Positions 1 to 10,554 of a stretch of 64,000 bases of DNA are shown here, piece after piece. Each line of letters begins with the position of its first letter. The stretch's first letter is position 1. A model generated the notes under the pieces. It was not told where the DNA came from. It ran no database searches and worked only from the letters and a program-made list of their open reading frames with translations. The stretch comes from Panopea generosa (taxonomy: Eukaryota; Mollusca; Bivalvia; Adapedonta; Hiatellidae): contig CM055901.1 of NCBI GenBank assembly GCA_029582155.1, positions 21,803,597-21,867,596 on the forward strand. Reading direction: 5' to 3'. The position numbers and the translations under genes are program-made.

Positions 1-2430
1 ATGTGTACAGAAAAACTTCTTTTTAAAATTTGAATCATTTCTGCTCATAACAAATCACTAATGAAGTTCAGACAAATTAAGGGGCTGGGTTGTATAAGGG
101 TTCTGTACAGGGGACATTATTTTTTTTACAGATGAATTGTATTGGAATTTAAAGTATTTTCTTTTATAGCAATTAAGTTTTTGATCAGTATGGATGTGGT
201 GGGGGTAATAATCCATAAGTTGTTAAGATGACCCCGCAAAGAGGGTAAATATTATGGAATTTCAAAAAGTGCTTTGGCCACTTTGAGTCAGTAGAGTGTC
301 CTCAGGCCCTCTTGGGCCTCTTGTTATTAATTTGTTCTGTCTTTTGTACACAATTTATGAAAAAATAATAATATGTAACTCATACTTAAATATGTGCTTT
401 GCTCATTCAAAACAGTTACTGCTCACCATATTACATCACTCTGTGACTAACACAGATAGAGATCTCACTTAAGAATCATCAGTAGCAAGATTCTTACGCC
501 CAAGAAATTAGAGCTGTGTAAAGTGGTTGGGCAATTTATTTGTTAAAAATGCATAAAATATCATAATTCTTTGCGCATATTGGAACATTGGAACATTTTC
601 ATGATTTTTGCCAAGTTTGGATGCCATTGGGATGAAGCTATAACAGTTTCAAGATGCGTAGTGATACACTGCAACAAATGGGCAGAATTGTCAAAAATGG
701 AGGGGTGGCATCAAACAATCGAAATTGTGAAAAGCAACCTGGTCAACCCATATTTTTTTCTGCATAATTGGACCAACAGAGGACTATCTATGGGAGCAAG
801 GCACTTTTAGAATGATTGGTAATGTATCCAGTGTTCCAGAAGTGCATTTCTCTATAGTGTAGAGCAGTACAAAATTAATATTTGTGTGAGACATACTCTG
901 AGTACAACAGAACAGTGTCAACCAGCGGTTTGTTGGACTAACAAAGTTCTTCAGTGTACTATACAAGCTCTCTCACATACATTTCTAAGATTGCAGCATG
1001 TCACAGTGGAACATGTAGTAATAATCTCACATGCTTGTCAATGTTCACATCACTAAATGTTGTAATTATAGTGGGCTTGTTAACCTATTGGCCTGCTCTT
1101 GTCATGGCAGCTCTTCTCTGATTTTTCTGCAACTCCTCATATCCAATAATCTGATAAACACTCATATAGCTGAGAGCTCAACATCTGTAACCATCCACAG
1201 TTATTGTGAGAAAGGGGAGGTTGTCTTGACAACTGAGTGCAAATAGAGATTTGCCGAACACATTTTTGATCTGTTCATGTTATTTATTCACATTTTTATG
1301 TTTGCCATTTTGAAAAACGTTTATAAATAGAATTTCTTTGATATCAGAAAATCCACTTAAAAACCAATCAAACCTCTTTAATAATTAATTGCAAGGCATT
1401 ATTTTTAGAATATGTGCATTAGATGTTTGTTCATATTTTGACATTGAAAAATATTATATTTCAGATATTTTAAAAAATTTAATTAACCAATCAGAAATGT
1501 AAAAGATTTAAAATAAATATTTGCAAAGCATTTTTGTTCAGTGTGTATGGTAAATATTGATATTGTATTTTTCATAGTAAGAGATGTACAGGATATTTGG
1601 ATATTGTAAATATATTCACAGGGCTTTCCCTTCACTTTGGGGGAATAGAGCCAGGGTCCTTTTAAGGAGGAATTTTCCTCTAAAGAGGGAATTTTTGTGT
1701 TGGTTCCTCGTGTTACATCATATTTGTGGTTATGCAGAAACACTCATTATACATGTATAGCAAGTTGAAAAGCAGGAACGTTTACATAACCAGTCACAAG
1801 TTTACTTAGTTTCTTTAACCAATGATACTGAATTCAAAAGGCCATTGATTTTCCTCAATCAAGAATTGGTAATGGTCAACTGGACAATATATTCAGTATA
1901 AACTATCCATTTAAATTAGTGTATTTAATTTTAAACTTAATCATTGAGTCCCATATTATATATTTTCCTGATTTTCAGTAAAAAGATTCTGATTTCCAAT
2001 ACCAGTAATGTTCTGTGTTCAGACTTAGTGTTCACATTTAGTGTTCATAATCTAGCCAGTTTGCATCAAGGCTGTATAAATATTCAGCCATACAATGCTG
2101 TGTGATACATGGTCTGGTCTACTTTGATGCTTTGCAATTTTTTTGCAAGAACTTATCTTAGAGATTTTAATAAGCAAGAAAATAGTTACTCATGCTTACA
2201 CATGCTTGGCTTATATCCAAGACAGATTACAATCATCGTTAAAGTACAGAATGTAATATTGTATGACATTTATATCATGTGTCATGTTATGTCAGGCACT
2301 ACAAAGGCCGGTACATGACATTTATCATTAACCTCAGAGCTAATATTCTGACAAGTAGATACTTTCTTTGAGGCTGCTGGACAAACCTTGCCACAGATTG
2401 TAGGATTACATCATTTGTCAAACATGCCTA
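1..2430. other. AT-rich non-coding DNA
   Basis: No array, SINE or convincing exon. The open frames at 571-810, 1031-1246 and 1483-1743 have no recognisable content or codon bias. Probably intergenic or intronic. Confidence 0.6.
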
Positions 2431-2433
2431 ATG

Positions 2434-2450
2434 TATATATATATATATAT
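2434..2450. repeat. (TA)n microsatellite
   Basis: About eight TA dinucleotides after ATG. Ordinary microsatellite. Confidence 0.8.
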
Positions 2451-2749
2451 GTCTTTGTCGTTGTCACATGCAGAACTTCATAAACAAGAAAGAAAAAAAA
2501 AAGAACTGAAAGTGAAAGTTATCTGCCTTGAAGCAAGTCTATATTGAAACACAACTTCAGCTGCTGCTATATCTCCCGTATTTCACAGCTATCATCTTCT
2601 TTTAAAACACTGAGTCAGGCTTGTAAGTCTACACATTTCATAAGATATAACAATGAGTTATCTACCCATTCGTTAGATATGACAGTCAGTAATCTAATTG
2701 TGTATTGTTTGAAAAAGCATTCCCTGATTTGCAACATGCATAAAATGTT

Positions 2750-2788
2750 ATCATATTGTGGTCCAGTGTGGTAGAGCATTGAATACAA

Positions 2789-2823
<35 letters not shown>

Positions 2824-2990
2824 CCTCTGCCACGGATTTCGTGGGTTAAATAAATACTCTGCCACAGCCATGTGTGGTAAGACACTTTATCTGCATATAC
2901 TTAGTACTGGTTCTTTCCAGGATGACTTTGAGCTTGATTATAAAATTTATAAAAACTTGTTTCACAATCAATGTAAAATAAGTAAGATAA
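2750..2990 (+). mobile_element. SINE, family 2, with poly-G expansion
   Basis: GTGGTCCAGTGTGG, AATCCTCTGCCA, GCCATGTGTGGTAAGACACTTTATC, CCAGGATGACTTTGAGC and TTTCACAATCAATG.AAAATAA match in order the copy at 8945-9160. The position that should read GGGGTTGAGGGTT is replaced by a run of 30 G (2789-2818). The SINE is otherwise intact to its A-rich tail. Confidence 0.6.
2789..2818. repeat. G30 homopolymer
   Basis: 30 consecutive G inside a family 2 SINE head. Length is likely polymorphic or uncertain. Confidence 0.85.
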
Positions 2991-4392
2991 AACAATAGCT
3001 TTATAAAGAAACTTGCCCCAATCCTTCTGATGGTTTATCCTGTTGCCCCTTTAATGTTTTTTTTTTTTTTATAATTCAATTCAATTTGAATGTAATATTG
3101 AAAACTTCTCAGTATTACGGATATACAGCAATATGGTAGGAAATCATGGTTCTATTTTTTTGCTCATTTTTGCCTCTACGTCTGTGCAGGTATGATGAAT
3201 ACTTTGGAAAAAGTATAAATTGCATTTTAATACGCTTCTCATATCTTTAGGACAAGAGCCTCATGGGACACATTACATTCTGCGGAGTTCTTGTCATGCA
3301 TTTAAATTTGTTGCTATTACACGTATACTAAAAATAGGGAAACCAAAGCAAAATAAATATCAAAATCGTTATAATAAAAAATGATGGAGAAAAATGCAAT
3401 TGAAACAATCTGACACAAATGTATAAATTGTACTCCAAACTCAGCCAACTTTTTTCTCATAAATTCTGAAAATCTGAGAGCAGCTGATACAATGCCTTAA
3501 TACTTTATAAGACAATTTATTGACAAAAGAGGTATTGAGATGTAAGGTCTGTCTATCTCTTTTAATCTTGTGGGAATAGCCTGGGTTTGCATCTTTTATC
3601 TTGGCTATAAATAAGCCTCTACAGAGAACATATTTATTTACATTATCTTGACTGTTAGGCCCGAGAAAGCACAATTTATCTTGTAAATGGCTTGTCATGT
3701 TTGATAGAGCAGTCAGAGATTTACAAAAGTTAGTGTTAGTTAAAGCAACTCCTAATCCACACTTCCCAGACGTTGGGTCCCAACTAATCCCCACTTCCCA
3801 GTTGTTGGGTCCCAACTTAACCAAACTCTGGAGTTGATAGACTAGAATCTTTTTTTATAACTACATAAGACATGCCCATTATCTAGTAAAGTTGTAACAA
3901 GTGAGAGCACCCATGTATCTATTGGAAATAGTTATAAACGACAAATTGGAAATAGTTATAAACTACAAATTGAAAATGTGGACAATTACCTCCTTAAAAC
4001 CATTTTAAACAGTTTGATAGGTGGTCACTGTCAGGTAACTTTATTGCAAATTATGAGAAAATTGTGGCAATGTGCATTGCAAAAACTTGAAAGAATACTT
4101 AAAAAATAAAAAAAGTAAATTTGTGTATATAGCACACAATGTTTCCGAATATACTCAAGTGTTCTTTGCTTGTGTTATAATAATTGAAAGTAGACTGTTA
4201 TTGATTATTAAATAAATTTAGAACAAGAAGACAAACTCCAAATAAAAGTTTTTATGCTGAACAATGAATTTCAGCTTCACAACCTTCATCAGGTTCAAAA
4301 TACATATAATAAACATCATAGATTGATTATCAAAGTAAGATTATGTGATTTGGTGTATAGATGTAAACACACTATGCTATTTAACCAGCACA
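2991..4392. other. AT-rich non-coding DNA with a 127-codon minus frame
   Basis: A minus frame (3824-3441) has no recognised domain. Its start lies in a short direct repeat whose two units each contain GTTGGGTCCCAAC, a palindrome around one base. At 3925-3975 TTGGAAATAGTTATAAAC is repeated twice. Nothing else seen. Confidence 0.5.
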
Positions 4393-5187
4393 AATCACTC
4401 TCAAGAGTAAACAAGGGAACCAGCAGATGGATAGAGTCCAGATGTAGGTGTTGACATAAGAGGAAACAAGGGAACCAGCAGATGGATAGAGCACAGATGT
4501 AGGTGTTGACATAGGAGGAAACAAGGGAACCAGCAGATAAAGAGAGTGCAGATGTAGGTGTTGACTTCAGAGGAAACAAGGGAACCAGCAGATGAAGAGA
4601 GTGCAGATGTAGGTGTTGACTTCAGAGGAAACAAGGGAACCAGCAGATAGAGAGAGTGCAAATGTAGGCATTGACATAGGAGGAAACAAGGGAACCAGCA
4701 GATAGAGAGAGTGCAGATGTAGGTGTTGACTTCAGATGAAACAAGGGAACCAGCAGATAGAGAAAGTGCAGATGTAGGTGTTGACATAGGAGGAAAGAAG
4801 GGGACCAGCAGATAGAGGGAGTGCAGATGTAGGTGTTAACATCAGAGGAAAAAAGGGAACCAGCAGATAGAGGGAGTGCAGATGTAGGTGTTGACATCAG
4901 AAGAAACAAGAGAACCAGCAGATAGAGGGAGTGCAGATGTAGGTGTTGACATAGGAGGAAACAAGGGAACCAGCAGATAGAGGGAGTGCAGATGTAGGTG
5001 TTGACATCAGATGAAACAAGGGAACCAGCACATAGAGGGAGTGCAGATGTAGGCATTGACATAGGAGGAAACAAGGGATAGAGAACAGATGCAGGCATTG
5101 ACATCAGAGGAAACAAGGTAACCAACAGATGGAGAGAGTGCAGATGTAGGCAGTGACATTGGATGAAACAAGGGAACTAGCAGATAA
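4393..5187. repeat. 55-bp minisatellite, about 14 copies
   Basis: The unit is recognisable from GAAACAAGGGAACCAGCAGAT, AGAGAGTGCAGATGTAGG and TGTTGACATC. Starts at 4461 and 4516 give 55 bp. Because 55 is not a multiple of three, minus-strand open frames cycle through three peptide versions every three units; they are not genes. Confidence 0.9.
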
Positions 5188-5935
5188 TCGCATAATTCCA
5201 TGCATATCAGATAAGGTTTCCTTGCAGCCTCTACTCTGTTCTACTGGCTTCAAATATTGTTTTGTACTGTGTAAAGACTCTTAGTTAAAGATAACCATCT
5301 CAGCAGTGCTAGCAACTATAACAATAATTATTCTGGGAATCTCATTTATACATTCCCCCCTCCCCCACCTCCTCAAGTCATGTGAACAGAATTGCTGAAT
5401 ATACCAAAATATCCAGTAGAAATATAATTGTTTATTTTATCATGTTATTATGACACACATGCATGTTTTGTTCCTGCTTTTTGCGGGATAGTTGCTTAAT
5501 AGCAAGCGTAAAAGTGCTTAAATAACACAGAACACTTTGCAATCATTCAAAATGTCCTGATCGCCTGATCATTGAGACAAGTCAGTAATTTAAGATCAAC
5601 TCAGGGAAACATTTTAGAGAATAAAAAATTTCCAGGTCAGGAAATTGATGGAGAATTTAAAGTTTGTAAAAACAGAATTCAGAAAGTCTGGGAAAAGTTG
5701 GTAATTTCAAAATTCCTGAATAATGGATTCCATATTTTCTTTTTTATGACAAGGGCAGTTTCATCAATTTGTGCTTCTTCAATGTGATATAGATTATGTT
5801 TAAAGGTAATTTATTAGTTCCCATTTCAGTTTCACCAGATGGTTTTACCTTCTGTCTGGCATCCATCTGGCCAGAATGATTACTAAAACATTATGATAAT
5901 TTGCAGGTCATCTTATTTTTTTCAGTCTTACAAAC
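5188..5935. other. AT-rich unique DNA
   Basis: Contains a short C-rich tract (5347-5368) and a 71-codon plus frame (5572-5787) without recognisable features. No gene supported. Confidence 0.55.
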
Positions 5936-6480
5936 ATTGGGGTTGCTGTGGCAACAAAATAAGTAAAATAACAGATGCAACCTGGATCTGTGATAACACA
6001 AAAAGTATCTGAGCTACTTTTGTGAAACTTTGCATGTGGTTAGAGAGAAATAAGGACATCATGTAGGTCCTTTAATTACTTTTTCAGTGGACACAAATTG
6101 TGGTTGTTATGGCAATTATTAAAATTACTGATACAACCTAGATTCTATAACAAAAACTATCTAAGGCCATTATGAATTATATGCTATATTCTCATTCAAA
6201 TTGTTCTTAGAAAGGGGGAGAATTTTATTTTTCATTTTAAATATTCTGTCGTTTTTTTATTTATTCTTTTTTTAATTTCTTTTTATGAAATAAAAAGGGT
6301 CAAGGTAGTATGAAAATCAGGGGGCAGGTGAGGATGATAAATCTAGCTATTAATTAATTATGGCCTAACCTACATTTGTGAAACTTTGCATGTGGATAGA
6401 GAGCAATAAGAACATCATATACCTCATTTAATTATTTTTTTAGTCTATCCACATGCCAACTTCCACAAATGTAAATTGCA
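5936..6480. repeat. Degenerate ~161-bp repeat, about three partial copies
   Basis: GGGTTGCTGTGGCAACA at 5939 and TGGTTGTTATGGCAATTA at 6100 are about 161 bp apart, each followed by GATGCAACCTGGATC / GATACAACCTAGATT. TTGTGAAACTTTGCATGTGG, AGAGAG.AATAAG.ACATCAT and the Phe-rich AATTA.TTTTT segment occur at about 6020-6090 and again at 6376-6440. The AT-rich spacer 6200-6370 interrupts the series. Decayed tandem or element core; no coding sense. Confidence 0.5.
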
Positions 6481-6977
6481 TACTTTTGGAATTATCGCAG
6501 CATCCAGATTTTCTGGGTGAACAGATAGTCAATTTAATCAATTTTGTTGCCATATCAATGACAATTTTTTTTCATGGCACTGCATATCTTATGTCACCAT
6601 TTACAGTAACAAGTGCTTCAAAACACCAACTACGTGTATGTTAACAACGTCCTACCTGTAAACCGATAGGGGACATAATTACGTATATTTGTTGCTTTCT
6701 AATCAAAACTTATTTTCAAAATTGTGTCTATTTTTTACCCACCACAAATGAATTATCAACAATTGTTCCTTAATTGAAGAGATTAAATGAATTATGTTTG
6801 ATAATTCATGAGTGAATATCTAATAACTTACAACTGAATTCGGCAATCGTGGTTGAATGGGGTTTAACTCCATTATCAACACAATTCACATGGCAGGTTA
6901 CATTATGACATTTCTAGTTTTATTGCTCAAAGAAGATCTCAGAATGAATCTGAGTAGAACTATGTCCTTCGGCAAGC

Positions 6978-7062
6978 AGTTGGTAAACTTTCTCACATAA
7001 AGATTTTTGACTGAGTTGAGTTCAAACCCACAACTTCAGCGGTGAGAGATAAATGGTCATTC
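6978..7062 (-). mobile_element. tRNA-like SINE fragment, family 5
   Basis: AACTTTCTCACATAAAG, TTGACTGAGTTGAGTTCAAACCCAC (inverted B-box) and CGGTGAGAGATAAATGGT. The same order occurs at 26565-26690. Confidence 0.4.
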
Positions 7063-7179
7063 ATGGTTGAATTTGATAAATAAGATTATTTATGACAACA
7101 AACAGTTTAAATGAATTATTTGACAAACTGACTGGTGTCGTATGGAACATATAAGGCTTCTTTATTTTGACTGGTTTCA

Positions 7180-7400
7180 AAAAACCCAAGCAGAAGCACA
7201 GGAGTAAAGCATCGGCCACACATGTACGGTGTGGGTTCGAACCCTAGCTGATCCATACAAGCCAGGAACTAGAAGTCTGGACAGGAAGCATTTAGGAATT
7301 GAAGGACTGACTGGCCTAGTATCAGTACAATTTGACTGGATGGGTGGGGTATCAAACCATGTGTCTACAGTGTGAGTGTACTTAAAAAACCTGTCTGAAG
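7180..7400 (+). mobile_element. tRNA-derived SINE, family 3
   Basis: GGAGTAAAGCATCGGCC and GTGGGTTCGAACCCTAGC (a near-perfect B-box) form the tRNA-like head. The tail reads CTGGCCTAGTATCAGTACAA, GACTGGATGGGTGGGGTATC, ACCATGTGTCTACAGTG. That tail is the reverse complement of the 62-bp satellite monomer at 41408-42905. Confidence 0.7.
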
Positions 7401-7509
7401 TAGATTACAAGATTGTTGGCAGTGACAATACAATACATTACATAATTGTTTTCTATTGACACACTGCTTTATACATCATTTTGATTCCCCAGTCATTTAA
7501 AGAATGGTG

Positions 7510-7790
7510 AAGGGTTTTAAAGAGCTACCCTTATCTGTCAATTCGCTCATCAGTTTGTTGGTCTGAGTTAAAAAATCGGTTTCTGATGAATCACTTTTAA
7601 TAATTTAATTAATATTTGGTGTGTAGCTGTATAACTTATAAAATACAGGTCATGTTCAATATTTGTTAACATTGGTATATTTTTGCAGGAGTTGTGGCCC
7701 TTTCAACTTAATTTTAGGTAAAAATTTTGTTTCTGATCAATAGCGGGTGCATTCGTGTCAACAGACACATTTCTAGCTTGATGGATCAGT
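7510..7790 (+). mobile_element. Short diverged copy of a related mollusc element
   Basis: Begins in AAAGAGCTACCCTTATCTGTC, contains GGAGTTGTGGCCCTTTCAAC (compare GGAGTTATGGCCCTTT in the 10.5-kb element), and ends in AGCGGGTGCATTCGTGTC-AACA-GACAC, a 5-bp hairpin followed by ATTTCTAGCT. It looks like a one-unit, plus-oriented copy of the same broad class as 10555-13650. Assignment is by eye. Confidence 0.45.
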
Positions 7791-8159
7791 TGTTTATCTT
7801 TGTTCCAGTGTCCTGCTGATCCATATCTAATGTTTCTGATATGTTAACTGTTACAGATTTTCCTTAGGTGATAAGAAAAGGTAAATATTTACATTTTAAC
7901 ACAGAATTGATGATTTCCTTGCTTGTCTTAGTTAATTAAAGTAAGGATTGGAATTTGTGTGTTGATAAACAGAAGATGGAACTGCTTATTGGATAAGTTG
8001 TGGTAACTTATCTTAGCTTATCATTTTAATGTTGAATATATATAGTAAGTTCTTGAGTCTGTTTCTTAGGTAGAGTCACCAGTAAGACCTTGGATCAAAC
8101 CTGAAACCTCTGACATGAGCTGCCAACACTGTATCCACTACATTAACTCTACCAACCTT

Positions 8160-8450
8160 CCAGGCCCGATTAGCTCAGTCGTTTGCGCGTCTGACTATCA
8201 ATTTAGAGATCGTGAGATCGAATTTTTACTTGGCCACAATCTCAGTATTGATTGATAAACAACCTTGCATCTGATTATAATTTGTCTCTCACCGCTGATT
8301 CAAGTGGGAAAGTTTTCAGTTACTTGCAAGGCTGGGGTGTGCTTGAGTACTGGTTAACCTTCCAGGATCCCAGGAAACAGTGGTTAGGTTAACTGATCGT
8401 CTGTGAGCCCTCGAAATAAAAATGACACTAAATATTCAATCGATCTAATC
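8160..8450 (+). mobile_element. tRNA-derived SINE, family 1
   Basis: The head GGCCCGATTAGCTCAGTCG resembles a tRNA with an A-box, and GATCGTGAGATCGAAT is a decayed B-box. A conserved body follows: CACCGCTGATTCAAGTGGG, CAGTTACTTGCAAGG, GTGTGCTTGAGTACTGG, CAGTGGTTAGGTTAACTGATC, ending in AAAAATGACACTAAATATTCAATC. The body recurs at 18805-19045, 27722-27980 and 57700-57925. The acceptor stem is not fully paired, so it is not a functional tRNA gene. Confidence 0.75.
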
Positions 8451-8944
8451 ACCTGCCATGTGTTGTGGCTTGTAGAAATCTAAGGAACATTACCTTATTC
8501 TTAATTACCAATTAGATGTCTATTATTTATTTAGGTAGCGAAATTGCCTTCATCAACTGATATAAGAGGTGTTTGGCATGTTCTGTGTTCATGACCTAAT
8601 GATACTTAAACAGAACTGATAGTCGAAAACAGTTAATGATTCCAAAATAATAATTAATAGTTAGAAAATTCACTCCCTCAGACTAAGAGGAATCTGCAAG
8701 TCTATTTTGATGTCATCATGAGTTTAGTAAGCATTCAGTAACGGTTATGAATTTTGAGACTGGCATAGAATTCCCTACTTTTCATTGAGGTTTAATAGAC
8801 TTGATTCTGAGATAACAGGTCCTGAGATAGACTCATTCTGAAATAACTTAAACAATACAAGCCGAACTGGCATTTAGTGCTACGATATAATAAATTATAA
8901 TTGTTTTTTTAAAAATGTTTGGTTTTCAAAAAGGTATAGGTGCT

Positions 8945-9160
8945 TATGGCAGTTCAAGTGGTGCATGTGGTCCAGATTGTGGGGTTGAGGGTTTGATCCT
9001 CTGCCTTGGCTATGTGTAGTGTCCTTGAGCAAGAACTTTATCCACATAATTATTATGCTTACTTTTGACTCTACCCAGGAAGAATTTGAGCATGTTTTGT
9101 TTCAAATTTTTCCTGAAGTTGTAAAAACTTTTCTTCACAATTGATGCAAAAATAATAAGT
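8945..9160 (+). mobile_element. SINE, family 2
   Basis: GGTGCATGTGGTCCAGATTG, GAGGGTTTGATCCTCTGCC (B-box-like), GGCTATGTGTAGTGTCCTTG, CTCTACCCAGGAAGAATTTG and a tail CACAATTGATGCAAAAATAA. Homologous to 2750-2990 and, in reverse, to 14190-14310. Confidence 0.6.
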
Positions 9161-10554
9161 TTTTTAAAAAAAAGGTATTTTTAAAGTCATGCAACTAGCA
9201 ATCTGATTTTGGCTCTCTTAGTTAATTCTTATTTATCAAACATTGGAAAAGTGTATCTAAAATGCACTTACATCACAGAGTAAACAACCCACATACCTGG
9301 ACATTTACCCTTCCAGTAATCAACACTGACCTTGCACACCTGTGATCCTGGCACCTATAATGTGTACCAATGCTGCTTGCATGGTTATTTTTGGATATAC
9401 CTGGCATCTCTCACTGCCAGATGCCGGATATAGGTAGTTGGTGCTTTATGTTTCGATGGTGTTATGTGTTTTTGAATGGATAACTATTTTTTATTGCCTT
9501 TGAAGATTGTTTGTTTACTGCTGTAAAAAGGAGAAAGTTATAAGGTAGGTATTTTTCTTTCCACTAGTAACAGAGAAGGTGGACATTATTTTTATGTATT
9601 ATTAATTTTATAACATATTAGTTATGTGTTCTGTACAAGTGAATACATCATTGTATCAAACAAATAAGAAAAAAAAGTTTAAATATAGAAGACTGATTTA
9701 GAAGTACCAAGATTTTCATAAATGTGCGAGTTATTGCCGTGTGATGGGAAATAAACGTCAAATTGTTTGTATTTTTGTGATGTATCGTTTGTTTGCATGC
9801 ATGATGATGAAGTGGTAGTTGTCTCAGAATATGTTCTATCGACACACCATGTTCTAAGACTTGTGGCTCTGTATGATTTTTTTTCATTTTTTTCCACATC
9901 ACAAGCGATTAAGTCTACAAAATGTCTACAAATCTACAAAATGTCATTCTTACTAAATTCTATTATATTTGAAATGTAAATACCAGACTGTTATCAAAAT
10001 AAAGGCAATGCAAAATGTAAGACTTTTGACATTTTGCATCAATTATAAATATAATCTGAGATATTGCCATGTTAAATAATGCCAAGGATTTTTACCATGG
10101 CCTTAACATTTTAGTTAACTTCAGTTAATGGATCTGAAATTTAAAACGTTTTTCTTAATAACACAGAGAATGAGATTTTTTTGAAATTTCATTTATTATA
10201 ACAATAATGATTAAAATTTGATTTTAAAACTCACAAATAATTTATTCCTTTGGTTGTGTTGTTAGTTGTCATTTATAATATGTCTTTTATGTTATATTAT
10301 GTATGCTGCCCTCGGATACTTCTAGAGGATTGAAAGAATATCATCTACATAATGTTACCTGTGCTGTGTAAGAAATTGAAAATGGTGTTAGACAGTATTC
10401 ATACAATAAAAGAACATTTATGAATTTGAGAGATAATATTGTTTTCTATAGATACCAGTAGTAATCCAGACAGGGTGTCAGAGAAGCAGACCTTGTGATC
10501 AGTGAAGCTTCATTCTGTTACAGTCATTGCTGTAACGATTAGATTCTTTTTTAT
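9161..10554. other. Unique non-coding DNA
   Basis: Mostly AT-rich. TATTGCCTTTGAAG before 9505 and GTAGGT at 9544 bracket a 39-base segment that could be a tiny exon, but nothing links it to a gene. Short frames at 9648-9979 are on both strands and look random. Confidence 0.45.

Noticed and set aside
571-810. 79-codon plus frame
   Set aside because: No start context, domain or splice support in AT-rich DNA.
3441-3824. 127-codon minus frame
   Set aside because: No recognisable domain; begins in a short direct repeat. Kept only as a note in the region entry.
4316-5201. Minus-strand frames with repeated SAGSLVSS / CWFPCF
   Set aside because: Products of a stop-poor 55-bp tandem unit, rotating through three frames.
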